This document shows positions 24,741-37,300 of a DNA stretch of 64,000 nt, in pieces. Position 1 is the first letter of the stretch. Every line of letters begins with the position of its first letter. The stretch is from Ciona intestinalis (taxonomy: Eukaryota; Chordata; Ascidiacea; Phlebobranchia; Cionidae). A program made the translations under genes and the position numbers. The notes beneath the pieces were generated by a model. That model saw nothing but the letters and a program-made list of their open reading frames with translations, was not told the origin of the DNA and ran no database searches. The stretch is from positions 1,478,690 through 1,542,689 of the forward strand of contig NC_020167.2 of NCBI RefSeq assembly GCF_000224145.3, given 5' to 3'.

Positions 24741-25554
24741 TTAACACATATTATAAAGATTTAAGCAAAGCCTAAATATCTTCATCGCGTTCTTGGAGCG
24801 ACTGCGTCTGTTGAACAGTTTTACCTCTCTCGCCTTTTCCAAGTTTTCTCTAAGCAACTTTAGCTGCCCAAAGCTGTGTCTCAGCCAAAGTAATCCGAGT
24901 ACTCCGACCAGCAAGCCCATGCCCGTTACAACGAAACCACGAATTGAAATCTGTAGTAAATGTGGTCGGTTCAATTTTTAAAGTTGATTGGAAGGTTTAC
25001 ATACTTACAGGTTGATTTAAAACCAAAATATCAAGCAGGAGAAATACTAAACCAGTTGTCAAGGCGAAACCCGCTAAAATAATCGTACACACGCTGCGAC
25101 GAATGAAGGGATGCAGATGGTAGATTCTGGGTCGTAAAAGTGTTTTAGGAGATGATTTGCCAGACATGGAACAACAAAATTAAACTTGACTCACTGTTGC
25201 CTTCGAATACTTCGCGGTAGTCTTTCTCTGCCCGCCGCAGGTCGACACGTTCCAATATCCCTGAGTCACGTATTTTTAGATGATTTAAACCTAATATTTC
25301 AACCTTTTTTGGATAGTATATATCGATACAGAAACTCAATAAATATAATATTATACAAATTTAGATATTCAAAATCGCATGACTTACTTCGGTGACGTTG
25401 TACCTAAATGGTTCAGTTTTCTTGCCAGGAACGGTGAACGACTTCCAGGAGAAGATCGCCCTCCTCCGTCATCCCAACTACTTGAAGCTCCTCCAGAACC
25501 AGAACCATCAAGACGCAAATGGCTGTTATTGAGCATAGTGAACATGCCGGCCAT
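24741..25554 (-). CDS. Two-pass membrane protein, family uncertain
   Basis: Exons 25554-25388, 25260-25195, 25126-25009 and 24950-24741 join in phase to give 186 residues. The first 95 residues are Gly/Ser/Arg-rich and probably cytosolic. Two hydrophobic helices follow: SVCTIILAGFALTTGLVFLL, and after a short ISIRG loop, GFVVTGMGLLVGVLGLLWL. A basic helical tail (LRENLEKAREVKLFNRR) ends the protein. The His-Pro-Phe-Ile before the first helix and the paired helices with a tight loop recall TMEM134/TMEM230-type proteins, but I would not name it. The second exon is read in the frame that keeps splice phase (KDIGTCRPAAGRE); the alternative frame is longer but does not join its neighbours. Confidence 0.55.
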
Positions 25555-26380
25555 GGCTACGTTGGTTTGCTGTGATCGGGTATAGTTTTGAGTTTAGGCT
25601 TATTATTTCTAAGACACCACATGCGCCTGTATAAACAAAAACAACAATAGCGAAAAGGTTAAATCAACTGAATAAATCTGCTCAGTGTAGATATCGCTTA
25701 ACGTCTGAACGGTATTTCGATGTCTGATTCAAGCACGAAATCCCATAACCTGAACGAAGGTTCAAATTCTAACGCTCCGTTCAACTGAATTCAAGGTTAT
25801 TAAAACGACGTATGTCTGAACTAAGAGTAGCACATATAGCATCAACGATGAACGTGCTACACAAAAAAATACAAGCCAAATTAAATTTGCTTTTATTTAT
25901 ATATTTGACGCGTAGCACCTGCTAGCATCGATTCGCTGTTGTACAGTGGTTTGATTTGAAATCGGAACCTTAATCAGGTAAACAAATACCAAACTACTGA
26001 ATTATTAATAAGCTAGAGAGGCCACATTCGCTATTTTAGTTACTTTCTCACACGCTGATCACTAATCAAAAATGTAAAGAACTGTTTCCAATTTTAAATG
26101 TATTACTTAACTTCGCGGCTTATTGTTTAAAATCATAAGATATATAGTCAGCCTTACACAGTGGAACAAATCCAGTCAAAATGTTTATCTTTCCTGTAAT
26201 TAAGCAGGTCACGCTTTTGTCATTAAGTTAAAACCGACTCTTATAAAAACAGAACGAAATTGGCCCGATATGGTAATTAACCAATACATGTTTAAATTAT
26301 TTGGGTTTATAAAACGTAAAAAGGCCGTTTTTCTGAAACCCCATTTAATTCACTAACCGGCTTATTTTTCNTGTGTATAT

Positions 26381-26571
26381 AGTAGGTGGGGAAAGAAGGG
26401 ACACATTTTCGTTTATTTTCTTGTACCGTTNTGGTAGTAAACNGAAGAACAGTCAGAGGAATTATAAAAAAAACGCATTCTTGCGACTCCCATAAATCGT
26501 TAATAATTGTTTAAAACACGACCAGATTATACGGACCGTATGTGTTAATTGTGTCTTCGTCTTTCCCACCA
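26381..26571 (+). mobile_element. MITE copy 6
   Basis: The left end is AGTAGGTGGGGAAAGAAGGG and the right end is CGTCTTTCCCACC. Two of the three single-N positions of this window fall inside the element, and the third lies 10 bases upstream. Confidence 0.75.
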
Positions 26572-27530
26572 TAATATATAATATAGACTGGCCTGATGCA
26601 TGAACATATCTCAGTGAAATTGCTGTTTAAATCTACAACGTTAAATACTATATTTCCTTTGCCATGCGAGCTAAAGCTAAAAACACAATTCAACTCTCTA
26701 TGAAACGCTCTGTGCTCTTATGAACCAGTTATTTGGACGTCCGAGACATTTCGTGTTATAGGCTACAGTAGTTCGCATCATCTGCGGTGGCTAAACTGGC
26801 GGCAATGAAGCGTGAGCAAAACTGAGTTTCGTCTAACGGCACGACTGGTCTCACACCAAGCACTTGCACAATACCAACGCGAACGATTTGGCCTTTTTTT
26901 CTACTCGCAAGTATGAAACGGCTCTTGTACATAGTCTACTTTTGATACTAAACAGCCTATCGTATTTTACAGTCATCTGCAATAATAATGCAACCTACTG
27001 CGAATTAGAAGGTAGTAGGCCTCTGATACTTACCATTACAGGTTGTATTTCTTTTTCTTTCATGAATGGCAGAATATTAACTTGGATTTGAGATCTCAGC
27101 ACCGCGATAGATACGACAATCAGTGCTTGAATGCTGGCAAATAATAACGCAGCACTCTATTTATTCTAAATAATCGATCGGTAAAAAGAAGAGTAAATAG
27201 ACTTTTTTTAGAGCATCACTGGTTATTACGTAAATTATACGCGAGATTAGTAATACATACAGATAAGGACAGGCACCACTATAAAAGATGACAAGTTAGT
27301 TCCGACAATCTTTTTATACGAAATCCTCTCAGTTCTTTGTACTGTCGATATTTATTCACTTTTCTTAATTACGTTGTTTTATTTCGTTTCGATTACGAGA
27401 AGTAGTCCCACTGCAGAATTGAAATTGAGTTACCGTTGTAATACAATCTGGTAAAACCATAGTACACTGAAGTGACTTAAGTATGGTAAAACACTACACT
27501 ATACTTGGGAATTATAAATTCGCAAATATG

Positions 27531-27551
27531 AATGAATGAATGAATGAATGT
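27531..27551 (+). repeat. GAAT/ATGA tetranucleotide microsatellite
   Basis: About five tandem copies of a GAAT-type unit. The same unit occurs at the tail of a SINE at 31886-31900, so this may mark another SINE tail. Confidence 0.7.
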
Positions 27552-28876
27552 AATTTTTATATAAGCATTAGGAACACTTAATAAAAAAATGTATATTATT
27601 CTGATAAAACTTGGCCCTTGTGGCTTAGATTGTGTGGGTAAACAGACAACATTGTAAAAGGTTTAGCTTTCACATTTGTAGAAGGTATAGCTATTGGAAA
27701 TCTGACAATGTTAATCCCACTCTCGCTGGTGTATAGCCTACAAGCAGAAGCAACAATAATTTCAACACAAGTTAACGTTTTGCTATGTTTACGTACGATG
27801 CATTGTTAGTCCGTTTGCGCCTAGAGCTATAAAAACACCGAGTTGTCCACCTCGCTGTTGAAATTAAACCGGGCTAATGCGCATGCGCAGTAAGCCGAAC
27901 CAAATATAATACAAGACCTATTAAAAACGGTCCGACTGGGAAATGGCCTATAGGCAAAATATCATCAAACACATTTTTTACACCGTTCCATGGAACAATT
28001 CTACCATCTACAGTCTACACTGTTGGTGTCACAATGGCTGATAATAATTACTGAAATAAACACCCAAATACCTTACACGTGACCCTGCTTTGTTCCATTT
28101 TCTTACAACTAAAATATATTTTGGGCAAGATATAACATAATCAACTCATTCTATAGGCTTTAAAACGAAAACTTGAATTTCAACGTGTATAGACGTTTAG
28201 GCTATATATGTCGGCGGACAGTTTTAAACTGAAGCTCGCATTAAATTTAATCAGGGTTGTCAATATTTTTGACCGACATTTTTTGCATAAAAATATAAAA
28301 TTAGTCTTAATAAATGACTAAAATGTGGCAAATTAACCGCTTCTAAATTCCTTTTTTGACTCATATACAGAAACAAATTACTCTATTTCTATTTTCAACT
28401 CTTAAAATAGTTCTTAAGTGCAATTTTTTAACCGAAAACCATGCATTTTCTCTATGTTAGCTGTGTTATTTGACGTACAAATTGGCGTTCAATTTGCACT
28501 TTACAGCGTAATAATTGGTTGGTTAGACTTCAGTATTTCTATGGTTCTGGTTGCGCCCTCTTGTTTTTCGGGACTCGCTTATCACGTGACAATAAAACTG
28601 TAAAACGGACGCCATTTTTATATATTGAGCGAAAGCGGAATTTAAAAGTGTTCAGTGTACGGGTTACTGAAATTTGTTTACTGCGTTCTGAGCATTAGTT
28701 TTTATTTATATTATATTAATAATAATCTGTTACACGTATACCTAAAATATATTATTTATATTCACCGCCTTACCGGTAAACGTTTGGTGCTTGAAGGAAA
28801 GAATTTCCAAACGTTTTATAAGCTCTTTTTTACAGATATCTGCGACTGTGTTTGTTGTATGCATTAAACTTTAGAT

Positions 28877-29848
28877 ATGTCTAGCTATGATGAAGGTTAT
28901 AGCATTGAACAAGATTCAGACTTGGTTAATGCATCCGGAAATGGTCATTATTATAATACCGACCAAAGCTTTAAACGCCCTTATGATGAAACTGAGGAAG
29001 GTGGGGATGAATATAGCCCATCAAAACGTGCACGCCATCAAACCCACATACAAATGCGTTGTTTAGTTCCTGCAAAATGTGCTGGTGGTATAATTGGCAA
29101 AGGAGGTACAAATATCAAAGATATGAGGGACACATTTAAAGCCCAGATAAATATTCCTGACAGCGATTCAAGGGAAAGGGTCTTAAGGATCAGCGCCAGC
29201 ATTGAAAGTTGTGGGGAAATTTTGCTCCGCACTTTACCTGTTATCAATGAAGCAGCATTAAATGGGCCCGGTCGATTTGGTCGAGATCCCAAAGATGACA
29301 TGAGTATAAAGTTACTGGTGCACCAAAGCCAAGCTGGTGGTATTATTGGGGTAAAAGGGTTCAAAATCAAAGAATTGCGGGAGAAGACTGGTGCCACTAT
29401 CAAAGTTCAACAGGATTGTTGTCCCAATTCCACTGACCGCGTTTGCATGGTAGCTGGCAGTGCTGAAATCATTTCATCCTGTGTTGTCCTAATCCTTGAA
29501 CTGCTTGAAACCATCCCTCCAAAAGGGCCGATACAAAATTTTAATCCAGGATTTGGATTTGATAATGAGTTTGATGGGGGGTTTGGAGGTGGTGGGTTTG
29601 GAATGGGTGGGTTTAGAGGAGGGCGTGGTGGATTCCCAATGGGTCGGGGCAACTTTAGAGGGGGTAGAGGAAATGGTGGTGGGTTTCAGGGTGGGCGAGA
29701 TGGTGGCTTTGGGGGTAGAGGGCGTGGTGGTGGGTTTGGTGGCAGAGGTGGAAGGGGGCGAGGGAATTTTAATAATCGTGGTGGGGGAAGGGGTGGCAGA
29801 GGTTCCCGGGGTCGAGGTGGAAATAGAGGGGGAGGTGTTAATTTTTAA
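28877..29848 (+). CDS. hnRNP K-like RNA-binding protein, two KH domains and RGG tail
   Basis: A single open frame of 323 residues without introns. KH1 (about residues 55-115) has GGIIGKGGTNIKDMRD. KH2 (about 140-215) has GGIIGVKGFKIKELRE, and its QDCCPNSTDRVCMVAG is very close to hnRNP K KH2. Both have an intact G-x-x-G loop. From residue about 220 to the end the protein is Gly/Arg/Phe-rich with many RGG boxes. Vertebrate hnRNP K has a third KH domain after the RGG region; this one stops at GGGVNF. It should bind C-rich single-stranded RNA or DNA in the nucleus. The lack of introns among intron-rich neighbours suggests retroposition or intron loss. AATAAA is at 29988-29993. Confidence 0.9.
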   Translation: MSSYDEGYSIEQDSDLVNASGNGHYYNTDQSFKRPYDETEEGGDEYSPSKRARHQTHIQMRCLVPAKCAGGIIGKGGTNIKDMRDTFKAQINIPDSDSRERVLRISASIESCGEILLRTLPVINEAALNGPGRFGRDPKDDMSIKLLVHQSQAGGIIGVKGFKIKELREKTGATIKVQQDCCPNSTDRVCMVAGSAEIISSCVVLILELLETIPPKGPIQNFNPGFGFDNEFDGGFGGGGFGMGGFRGGRGGFPMGRGNFRGGRGNGGGFQGGRDGGFGGRGRGGGFGGRGGRGRGNFNNRGGGRGGRGSRGRGGNRGGGVNF

Positions 29849-29987
29849 AGAGTTCTCCGGCAATTTCTAACCAAACTTTTTAAGAACCATGTCCATGTTG
29901 GCAAATCAAAGTCATACATATGCCCCAAGTAGTCCAATCTAGAAGTATCCCAGTCAAGATTTCATTCGAGCTCCCAAGGCCAACTGA

Positions 29988-29993
29988 AATAAA
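29988..29993 (+). terminator. Poly(A) signal of the hnRNP K-like gene
   Basis: AATAAA 140 bases after the stop codon. Confidence 0.55.
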
Positions 29994-30676
29994 GACTATT
30001 CCTTAATGCCACTTTTGTCCGTTTAAGTCTTACCCGATAGTATAAAAAAACATTTTCCCCTGCATGCAATGCTATAGATTTATATAAAATGATATGTAGT
30101 AGCAAATTGGTTTAACCCTTATCATTGGCCGTTTTTCTTTTTCAAATGTTTTATGCTCACTCTTTTAGCACACAGCCAATGGTGTAAATAGCAAAAAAAC
30201 ACGCACAAGAGCTGTTTAATTGTAATGCCACATCTGTCCAAAAAGTTTGTTGTACAGCCCAAATGTAACATCCTTTCCCATGTACATTGTTGTCTCCCAA
30301 TAATAAACAGTTGTTTCTCTGCCCCTAAGTCCCAGAAGAAACCCAGTCCAAGTACAGCAATGTAAAAAAAAACGACCACAGATTTCACTGGTTAGTATTC
30401 TTCCACCAGTGCCACAGTACGACTGTATATCCCAGTTAATCACTAAATTTCCATTTATTTAAGTTACCAATTTTTGTTTTGTTTAGTATAATGTAAATGA
30501 GTGTCCAAAAGTTAAAACCCGTTATTGGTACAAAGCTTACTAGAGTGATTCACATTTAACACCCACAATAAGTTAGACCCGGTACCAAAAATACCCAACA
30601 AACAGATGATGGTGCTGTTTAATTACCAGTCATCGCAGATACACAGTTCTCAACCATTTGTCATTTTAATCTCAGT

Positions 30677-30729
30677 CCGGTGTCGCAGAAATCTGGTTTC
30701 ACTACAAAATCATATTTCTGCGATACCGG
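30677..30729. repeat. Inverted repeat able to form a hairpin
   Basis: Arms CCGGTGTCGCAGAAAT and ATTTCTGCGATACCGG pair at 15 of 16 positions around a loop of about 21 bases. It lies between the hnRNP K-like gene and CDC27. No run of U follows, so I do not call it a terminator. Confidence 0.65.
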
Positions 30730-31324
30730 CCGGCGGATCAACCTAAGTAAATTCCGTATACGAAGACCAACAAGGATCTCAACCAAGGTCGTAAGGATGC
30801 ATTTCATCTTCTTGCTTTATGTACAAAATAAACGATATTGAGTGAGCAGGTACAGTACACTATATGATATTCATATGTGAATACAAAGTATATAATGTTG
30901 TAATTGGTCGTGGTTTTTGTTCGTTGGTAGATTTTAGTACTGTGAGCAGATGTTTTACCGCTATTTGAACATATTTAATCGGCACAGCATAGTGACCACT
31001 GAATTACGATTTTGGCCCGATTACTTGGATATTTCCGCAGTGTACAGAGCACCCCGATTTTTAACAATATACATCAATCCGCTAGTGGGCATAAAAGATC
31101 GAACCATTAGGATATTGTATTGTCAGTTTTCGTTTGTTAACTGTCCTTGAAACAATAGGGGTTTATTAATGAAAACCTTAATTGAAAAGGGTACCGTAGG
31201 TTATGAGAAGATAAACTATTTTCTTTTGATTGGCATAAGTGCAAAATCGAATTGTAGAAATCGTATCCGTTCTACTTGGTTGGTGGCATAACATATACAA
31301 CAACTGAACAACAGCTACATTGTG

Positions 31325-34300
31325 ATGACTGTTCTGCAAGATCCTATAAAGGTAATTACAAGATATGTCTGCCTGAGCAAAATTTAGGTTTTAAAGGAGA
31401 ATCAGACGCTTGGTTAACGATGCTCACTGTTTTCATGAATTGCTTGCTCTAAGATAATTTGTAACATGTTGATAGTCCAACACAAGTGACAATACTATAT
31501 TTTTATTTACAGAGCGCTATTTGGCATTGTCTGAACCATTATGCCTACAAAGATGCCATGTTTTTAGCAGAGCGCCTGTATGCTGAAGGTATGTTCTTAT
31601 GATAGCATTGAACATTCTACTATATTGAGATTATCATTACTTAATTAATACAATTATTTTAGTTGCATCAGATGAAGCAATGTTTTTGTTAGCAACTTCA
31701 TATTACCGATCTGGTAAACCAAAAGTCGTCCAGATCTTATTGGAGAAACATGGAATGCGGCAACCTGAATGTAAACTTCTGTATGCTCAAGCTTGTTGGG
31801 ACCTCGAGAAGTATGTTTATTATGTATTAGGAATAACCTGTTTTATACTGATTCCTAAAATGAGCATTAAAGGAGTGGTTTTTGAATGAATGAATGAATG
31901 TAACTTACTTTATCCTTGCGTGGTCGAAAAACAACAGTCGCCATCACACTGGTTTAACACCTCTTGCCAGCTTACGAGTTACCATGTATGTTACTTTGTG
32001 GGTGGTTATTTTTTTGGGTTTTTTTTATGTATGGCTGATAATTTAGACAACCCATTAGTGAACACTGGGTTGGAGCAATTGCCGCTAAGGGTCTTGACCA
32101 AGGACACACGCCCACAATGGTAGCAGCGTCGAGCATTGAACCCATTACCTCTGGGTTGGAGGCCGAGGCACCTTGGTCCTCTGTAATATTTTATTGATGC
32201 AATAACATAGGTATACAAGTTTATATTAGCTAACATTAAATGATTTTAGCATTTAAAAAGTATACCATTTTTTTTTATTTATGTCACAGTTATGCTCAAG
32301 CCGAACATGTGCTTGCTGGTGGGTCTATAAAATTTAAATCTATTGTAAACATTGTTTCTGACGTTCAAATGGAATATGGTGATTCTGCTTCCTTTGCTCT
32401 GTCACTTCTCGGTTGTATATACCAACACACAGAAAGAGGTGACTGGGCTGAGTACTGCCTCACTAGCAGTCTCAAGGCAAACCCTTTTCTGTGGTCTTCG
32501 TTTGAGCAACTGTGTGAAGCAGGCAAGTATATGTTAGTGTTTTTAAATCTTAGTAATTATTAATTATTGCCCGAATGCACACATTATAGAATAAATGGAT
32601 ATTGCAGTAACTTGTTAGGTCTTTTTTCGATATAATTATCTAAATTATGTATATATAGAAATTTAAATACCTTTCTACTAGTGCGTTTGAGCATCAAATA
32701 ACTAACTGTTTGTTCCAACATTTATATTGGCAAAGTCCTGAAATCCAAATAAATGTTGTAGGATTAGTTTAGAGGCATTGTTTATGTTAATTTATTTTAT
32801 ACCACAGGAAACACGCCAAATATTGACGAGCTTTTCCCCTCCAATGTATGTGGCACATCTGAGTTCAAAACTCCCTATATTTCATCGTTTAATAGTAAGT
32901 TCTGTTAATGTTTTTTAAAATTTTGTCTTAAGTTTACAAATAAGCCATCAAATATTACTGATTTTTTATCATTGTTTTGTAGTGTCCCTGCAACAAACCC
33001 CACAAATAGTTCAAGCCAGAAGGAAAAAAGGAAACACAGTTAAAATATTAGCTCCAAGTCAGGTAGGATCCAACACTGATCGAGCAGATCCAAATACTTC
33101 ACTCTCACCAACTCTAATTCCAATGGTAAGTTTCTTTGCAATTGGTAAAAACACATAAGAATATAACTTTTTTCATTACTTCAGCATTTTTACTTCATTT
33201 TAAATGTGTTTTTAAGTAAATGCTACATTCAGTTGTAACATACATTGTATTGATCTCAGCAAACACCAGATCAATCTCATCCAACACTTGGTTGTCCTAT
33301 GGTGCAGACAACACCATCTTCTGAAGGTAAATAGTTACTGATTTAAATCAAATCATGCAGCTGCTGTGTGAACAATGATGTCAAACATATAATTTAGCAT
33401 TTTTTTATAATGATTTACAGAATTCTATGGCTTATACAATAGCATTGTCTTGAAATAAAATTGGACTATTTTTTAATCTTTTAATTATAGTTGAAAGCAT
33501 TCTGTTATAATATGTATATAAGTATTTCTTATTTTGTTATAGGGGTTCATTATAGATTTACCACAATTGTTCAAATATATAAAGCGACCTTAATAAGTTT
33601 ATCATTTAATAGACACACGTGGTCTAGACCGTACATCTTCATGTAAAGAAAGATCTGTTGATCAAGACAATTCGGATTTTCTACGAGTGAGTTTTTGTCA
33701 ATATTTCATTAGTTATTAGTTCACTCAAAAAAGATATAATTAGGCTAGAATACATTTTGTCAAAATTATTTGTTATTTTGTTACAGTCAACTCCATCTGA
33801 AAATCAATGGGACAGCTCAGTTGATTCCTACACTGGCCTTCAATCTCGTAAAAAGCACAGTCGTACACAGCAGCGAATATCAAGAAGCTTAATGGGAGGT
33901 CCTGCAGCTCTAAGTCCTTTAACACCCAGGTAAACAGATGTTCATATTGTGGTTGGCAAGCCAGCAAGGTTATTCAAAATCGTAATCAACCCAAATAACC
34001 CAAAGGCCATTGTTTGTACTGTTTGCTATTTTTAATAGAATTTGGTACATTGTATTTAAATATATAAATATATATATTTATTCTTTTTCATTATAATTTA
34101 ATTAAGGTATTTTATACATATTTCTTTATTCAAAACAATATATTTGTATTAGTTTTGGTGTGATGCCTCTTGTTGAGACTCCAAGTCCAGCTTGGGAGCG
34201 ATCAGTGACCATGATCACTCCATCAGAGCTCACTGCACCTCCAATGGATATCAATCCTCCAGTTAAAAAGGTAACGATTTTTATTTTATTGCTTACTTTA

Positions 34301-37300
34301 GAACCTGTCAAAACTCTGATTTTTGCATTGTGTATTTTAATTAAAAAAAACAACAGACAAAGTTAAAACTTTAACTCTTGCAGATGATAACAAGACAATC
34401 AAGGAAAAATGAACTTACCAACGCAACTGGAAAACTTCTTTTTTCATCTGAAAACAGCCGTCGTAGTCAGGAGGTACAAATCTCAACAAGCGAGGCCCCG
34501 TCCGCACTTTCCTCCACACGTAGAAGTACACGAAACTATTCAAACACTGGCAGTTCTGTCAAGGTTTGTACAACCTTTGTTTAACTGACTGTTGTTGTAC
34601 TTGTTACCTAAAAACTTTCATATTGTGATTTGCAGGAGAATACAAAAAAGACGACGAGAGGAAAGCAAGCTCAACCTAAAGATGTTTTAAAGAGAAACAC
34701 CCGTCTAAGACACACTAAACCCTGTAAGACTTAAAAGCAAATTATTTTTCTACAACCTGTTGTTCAGACTTTGTTCTGTTGGTTAAATTGTTTCATCTCG
34801 TAGTAATATCTGATGGAACTGTACGAGATTTATCGGAAGAAATCAACAAAGTGGATTCTGGTTGTGAAAAGTCGCATTCAACCACTACCAATGCTACACA
34901 AGTCTTGTCCGCACAGAAAGCTGCAATTGGTAAGTTTGTGTTCATAAACTTATATAAGTATTGTGATATAGCTAAAGATATGGTTTAGCTTTCATTAAAA
35001 CAACGTCTGTTATGTTTTTAATCTCATTGTTTGCTTGAACCCTCTACTGTGCAATGGTTACTGTGTTTCACATTATAAGCTCATTTGTTAATCTCCAATA
35101 ATTACAGATGGATTAATGTCACTCTTATGTGACATGGGCAAGGCACTGGTGGCCTTATGTCACTATGATTGTAGAAAAGCGATTTCCTGCATTGAATCTT
35201 TACCTTCAAATCAGCGTGATACATGTTGGTCACTCTCACTACTTGCACGTGCCTATTTTGAAATGACCGAATATAAAAAGGTAAATACTCCATTGGCCTA
35301 ATTGTATGTAAAAATAACAGCTACAAAGATAGCTTTACGTGGACAAATACACTCTACTATATGAACACGCAGGCAGCAAAGACATTCAATGAACTACGTT
35401 CCATGTTTCCTCACCAAGTATCTGGATTGGCTCTCTATAGCACCACCTTATGGCATTTACAAGACAACATCGCACTGTGCACTCTTGCCCACGACCTTAA
35501 GAATGTTGACCCCTTGTCTCCAGAGGTAGGTGTTATTGTGGGAACTTTCACACCACCCCTCTTATTGTTGTTTTCTTGTGTTTTTAAAAGACGTAAATAA
35601 ACGAATGAAAACTAAGACGAGCACTAAATAACGACATAACGACATAGTTAATTATGAACCACCCTGATTAAGGCACTTTGCACAAATCATGTGTCGAAGG
35701 CATGAACGTGCGCCTTTTTGTTGTGCGTGTGCACGGAGGCGCTTCCATAACGTTAGGTATCAAAATTTTGCTTTAAAAACAACTAATAAGTTGTTTGTAT
35801 AACATATTTCTTTGTTTTGTATTTAATTGTTTTCAAAAACCCTCACACATATTACTTCCACTCAGACATGGTGCTGCATAGGAAATTGCTTCTCCCTCCG
35901 CCGTGACAATGAAAATGCCATCAAATTTTTCGCAAGAGCCGTGCAGCTTGACACACATTATGCATATGCTCATACACTACTAGGTCACGAATATGCATAT
36001 AGTGATGACAATGATCGTGCCATGGCAAGCTATAGGAGGGCTATACATTGTGATAAAAGGCATTATAATGCATGGTAAGGTTTGCTATAAAAGCTAAAAA
36101 CAGTTATTTAAATGAATAATTTGTATTACAGGTATGGAATTGGATCTATTTATTACAAACAAGAAAACTTTTCTCTTGCTGAAATTCATTTCAAGAAAGC
36201 TTTGTCCATCAATCGAAAAAGTTCTGTGCTGTTATGTCATTTAGGTGGGTAAATTTTCTGAAGTATTCAAATTTGTTCTATTTGTTTATACAAATTTATA
36301 AGATAGCAAATTTAGCTGATAATAAATACATTTTACTGTATCGCTTAAATTTTTGAACCTTTTTAAGATAATTTTGTTATGTTTTTGGCAAAAGGTGTTC
36401 TTTGAATCTATTATTTGGTGAACGTTTTTGTTGTAAGTTGTCATATTNNNNNNNNNNNNNNNNNNNNNNNNNNNNNNNNNNNNNNNNNNNNNNNNNNCTG
36501 CAGCTCTAAGTCTTTCCACACCCAGGTAAACAGATGTTCATAACAAGGTTGGCAAGCCAGCAAGGTTATTCAAAATCGTAATCAACCCATATAACCTAAA
36601 GGCCATTGTTTGTACTGTTTGCTATTTTTAATGGAATTTAGTACATTGTATTTAAATATATAAATATATTTCTAAATATATATATTTATTCTTTTTTATT
36701 ATAATTTATCCTTTTTTATTATAATTTAATTAAGGTATTTTATACATATTTCTTTATTCAAAACAATATATTTGTATTAGTTTTGGTGTGATGCCTCTTG
36801 TTGAGACTCCAAGTCCAGCTTGGGAGCGATCAGTGACCATGATCACTCCATCGGAGCTCACTGCACCTCCAATGGATATCAATCCTCCAGTTAAAAAGGT
36901 AACGATTTTTATTTTATTGATAACTTTAGAACCGGTCAAAACTCTGATTTACGCGTTTTACCTAAAAAAACAACAGACAAAGTTGAAACTTTAACTCTTG
37001 CAGATGATAAACAAGACAATCAAGGAAAAATGAACTTACCAACGCAACTGGAAAACTTCTTTTTTCATCTGAAAACAGCCGTCGTAGTCAGGAGGTACAA
37101 ATCTCAACAAGCGAGGCTCCGTCCGCACTTCCCTCCACACGTAGAAGTACACGAAACTACTCAAACACTGGCAGTTCTGTCAAGGTTTGTACAACCTATG
37201 TTTAACTGACTGTTGTTGTACTTGTTACCCAAAAACTTCATATTGTGATTTGCAGGAGAATACAAAAAAGACGACGAGAGGAAAGCAAGCTCAACCTAAA

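Larger units (their letters stand above)
25555..28876. other. Long intergenic region
   Basis: About 3.3 kb with no exon chain that I can support. It contains a MITE (26381-26571), three single undetermined bases (26371, 26431, 26443), an ATGA tetranucleotide run at 27531-27551 and, at its right end, the presumed leader of the hnRNP K-like gene. Short open frames at 26864-27091 and 28418-28603 have no supporting features. Confidence 0.5.
29849..31324. other. 3' region of the hnRNP K-like gene and CDC27 upstream region
   Basis: It includes the poly(A) signal at 29988 and a hairpin at 30677-30729. No further exon is supported; frames at 30122-30443 on the minus strand read through untranslated sequence. 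Confidence 0.5.

Noticed and set aside
26864-27091. 75-codon frame in the long intergenic region
   Set aside because: No flanking splice sites, promoter or recognisable product; expected by chance over 3.3 kb.
29038-29870. Long open frames overlapping the hnRNP K-like gene in other frames
   Set aside because: They are shadows created by the Gly/Arg-rich codons of the real frame; their Pro- or Thr-rich products are composition artefacts.
36286-36519. Open frame on the minus strand that crosses the N run
   Set aside because: It exists only because N codons do not register as stops.
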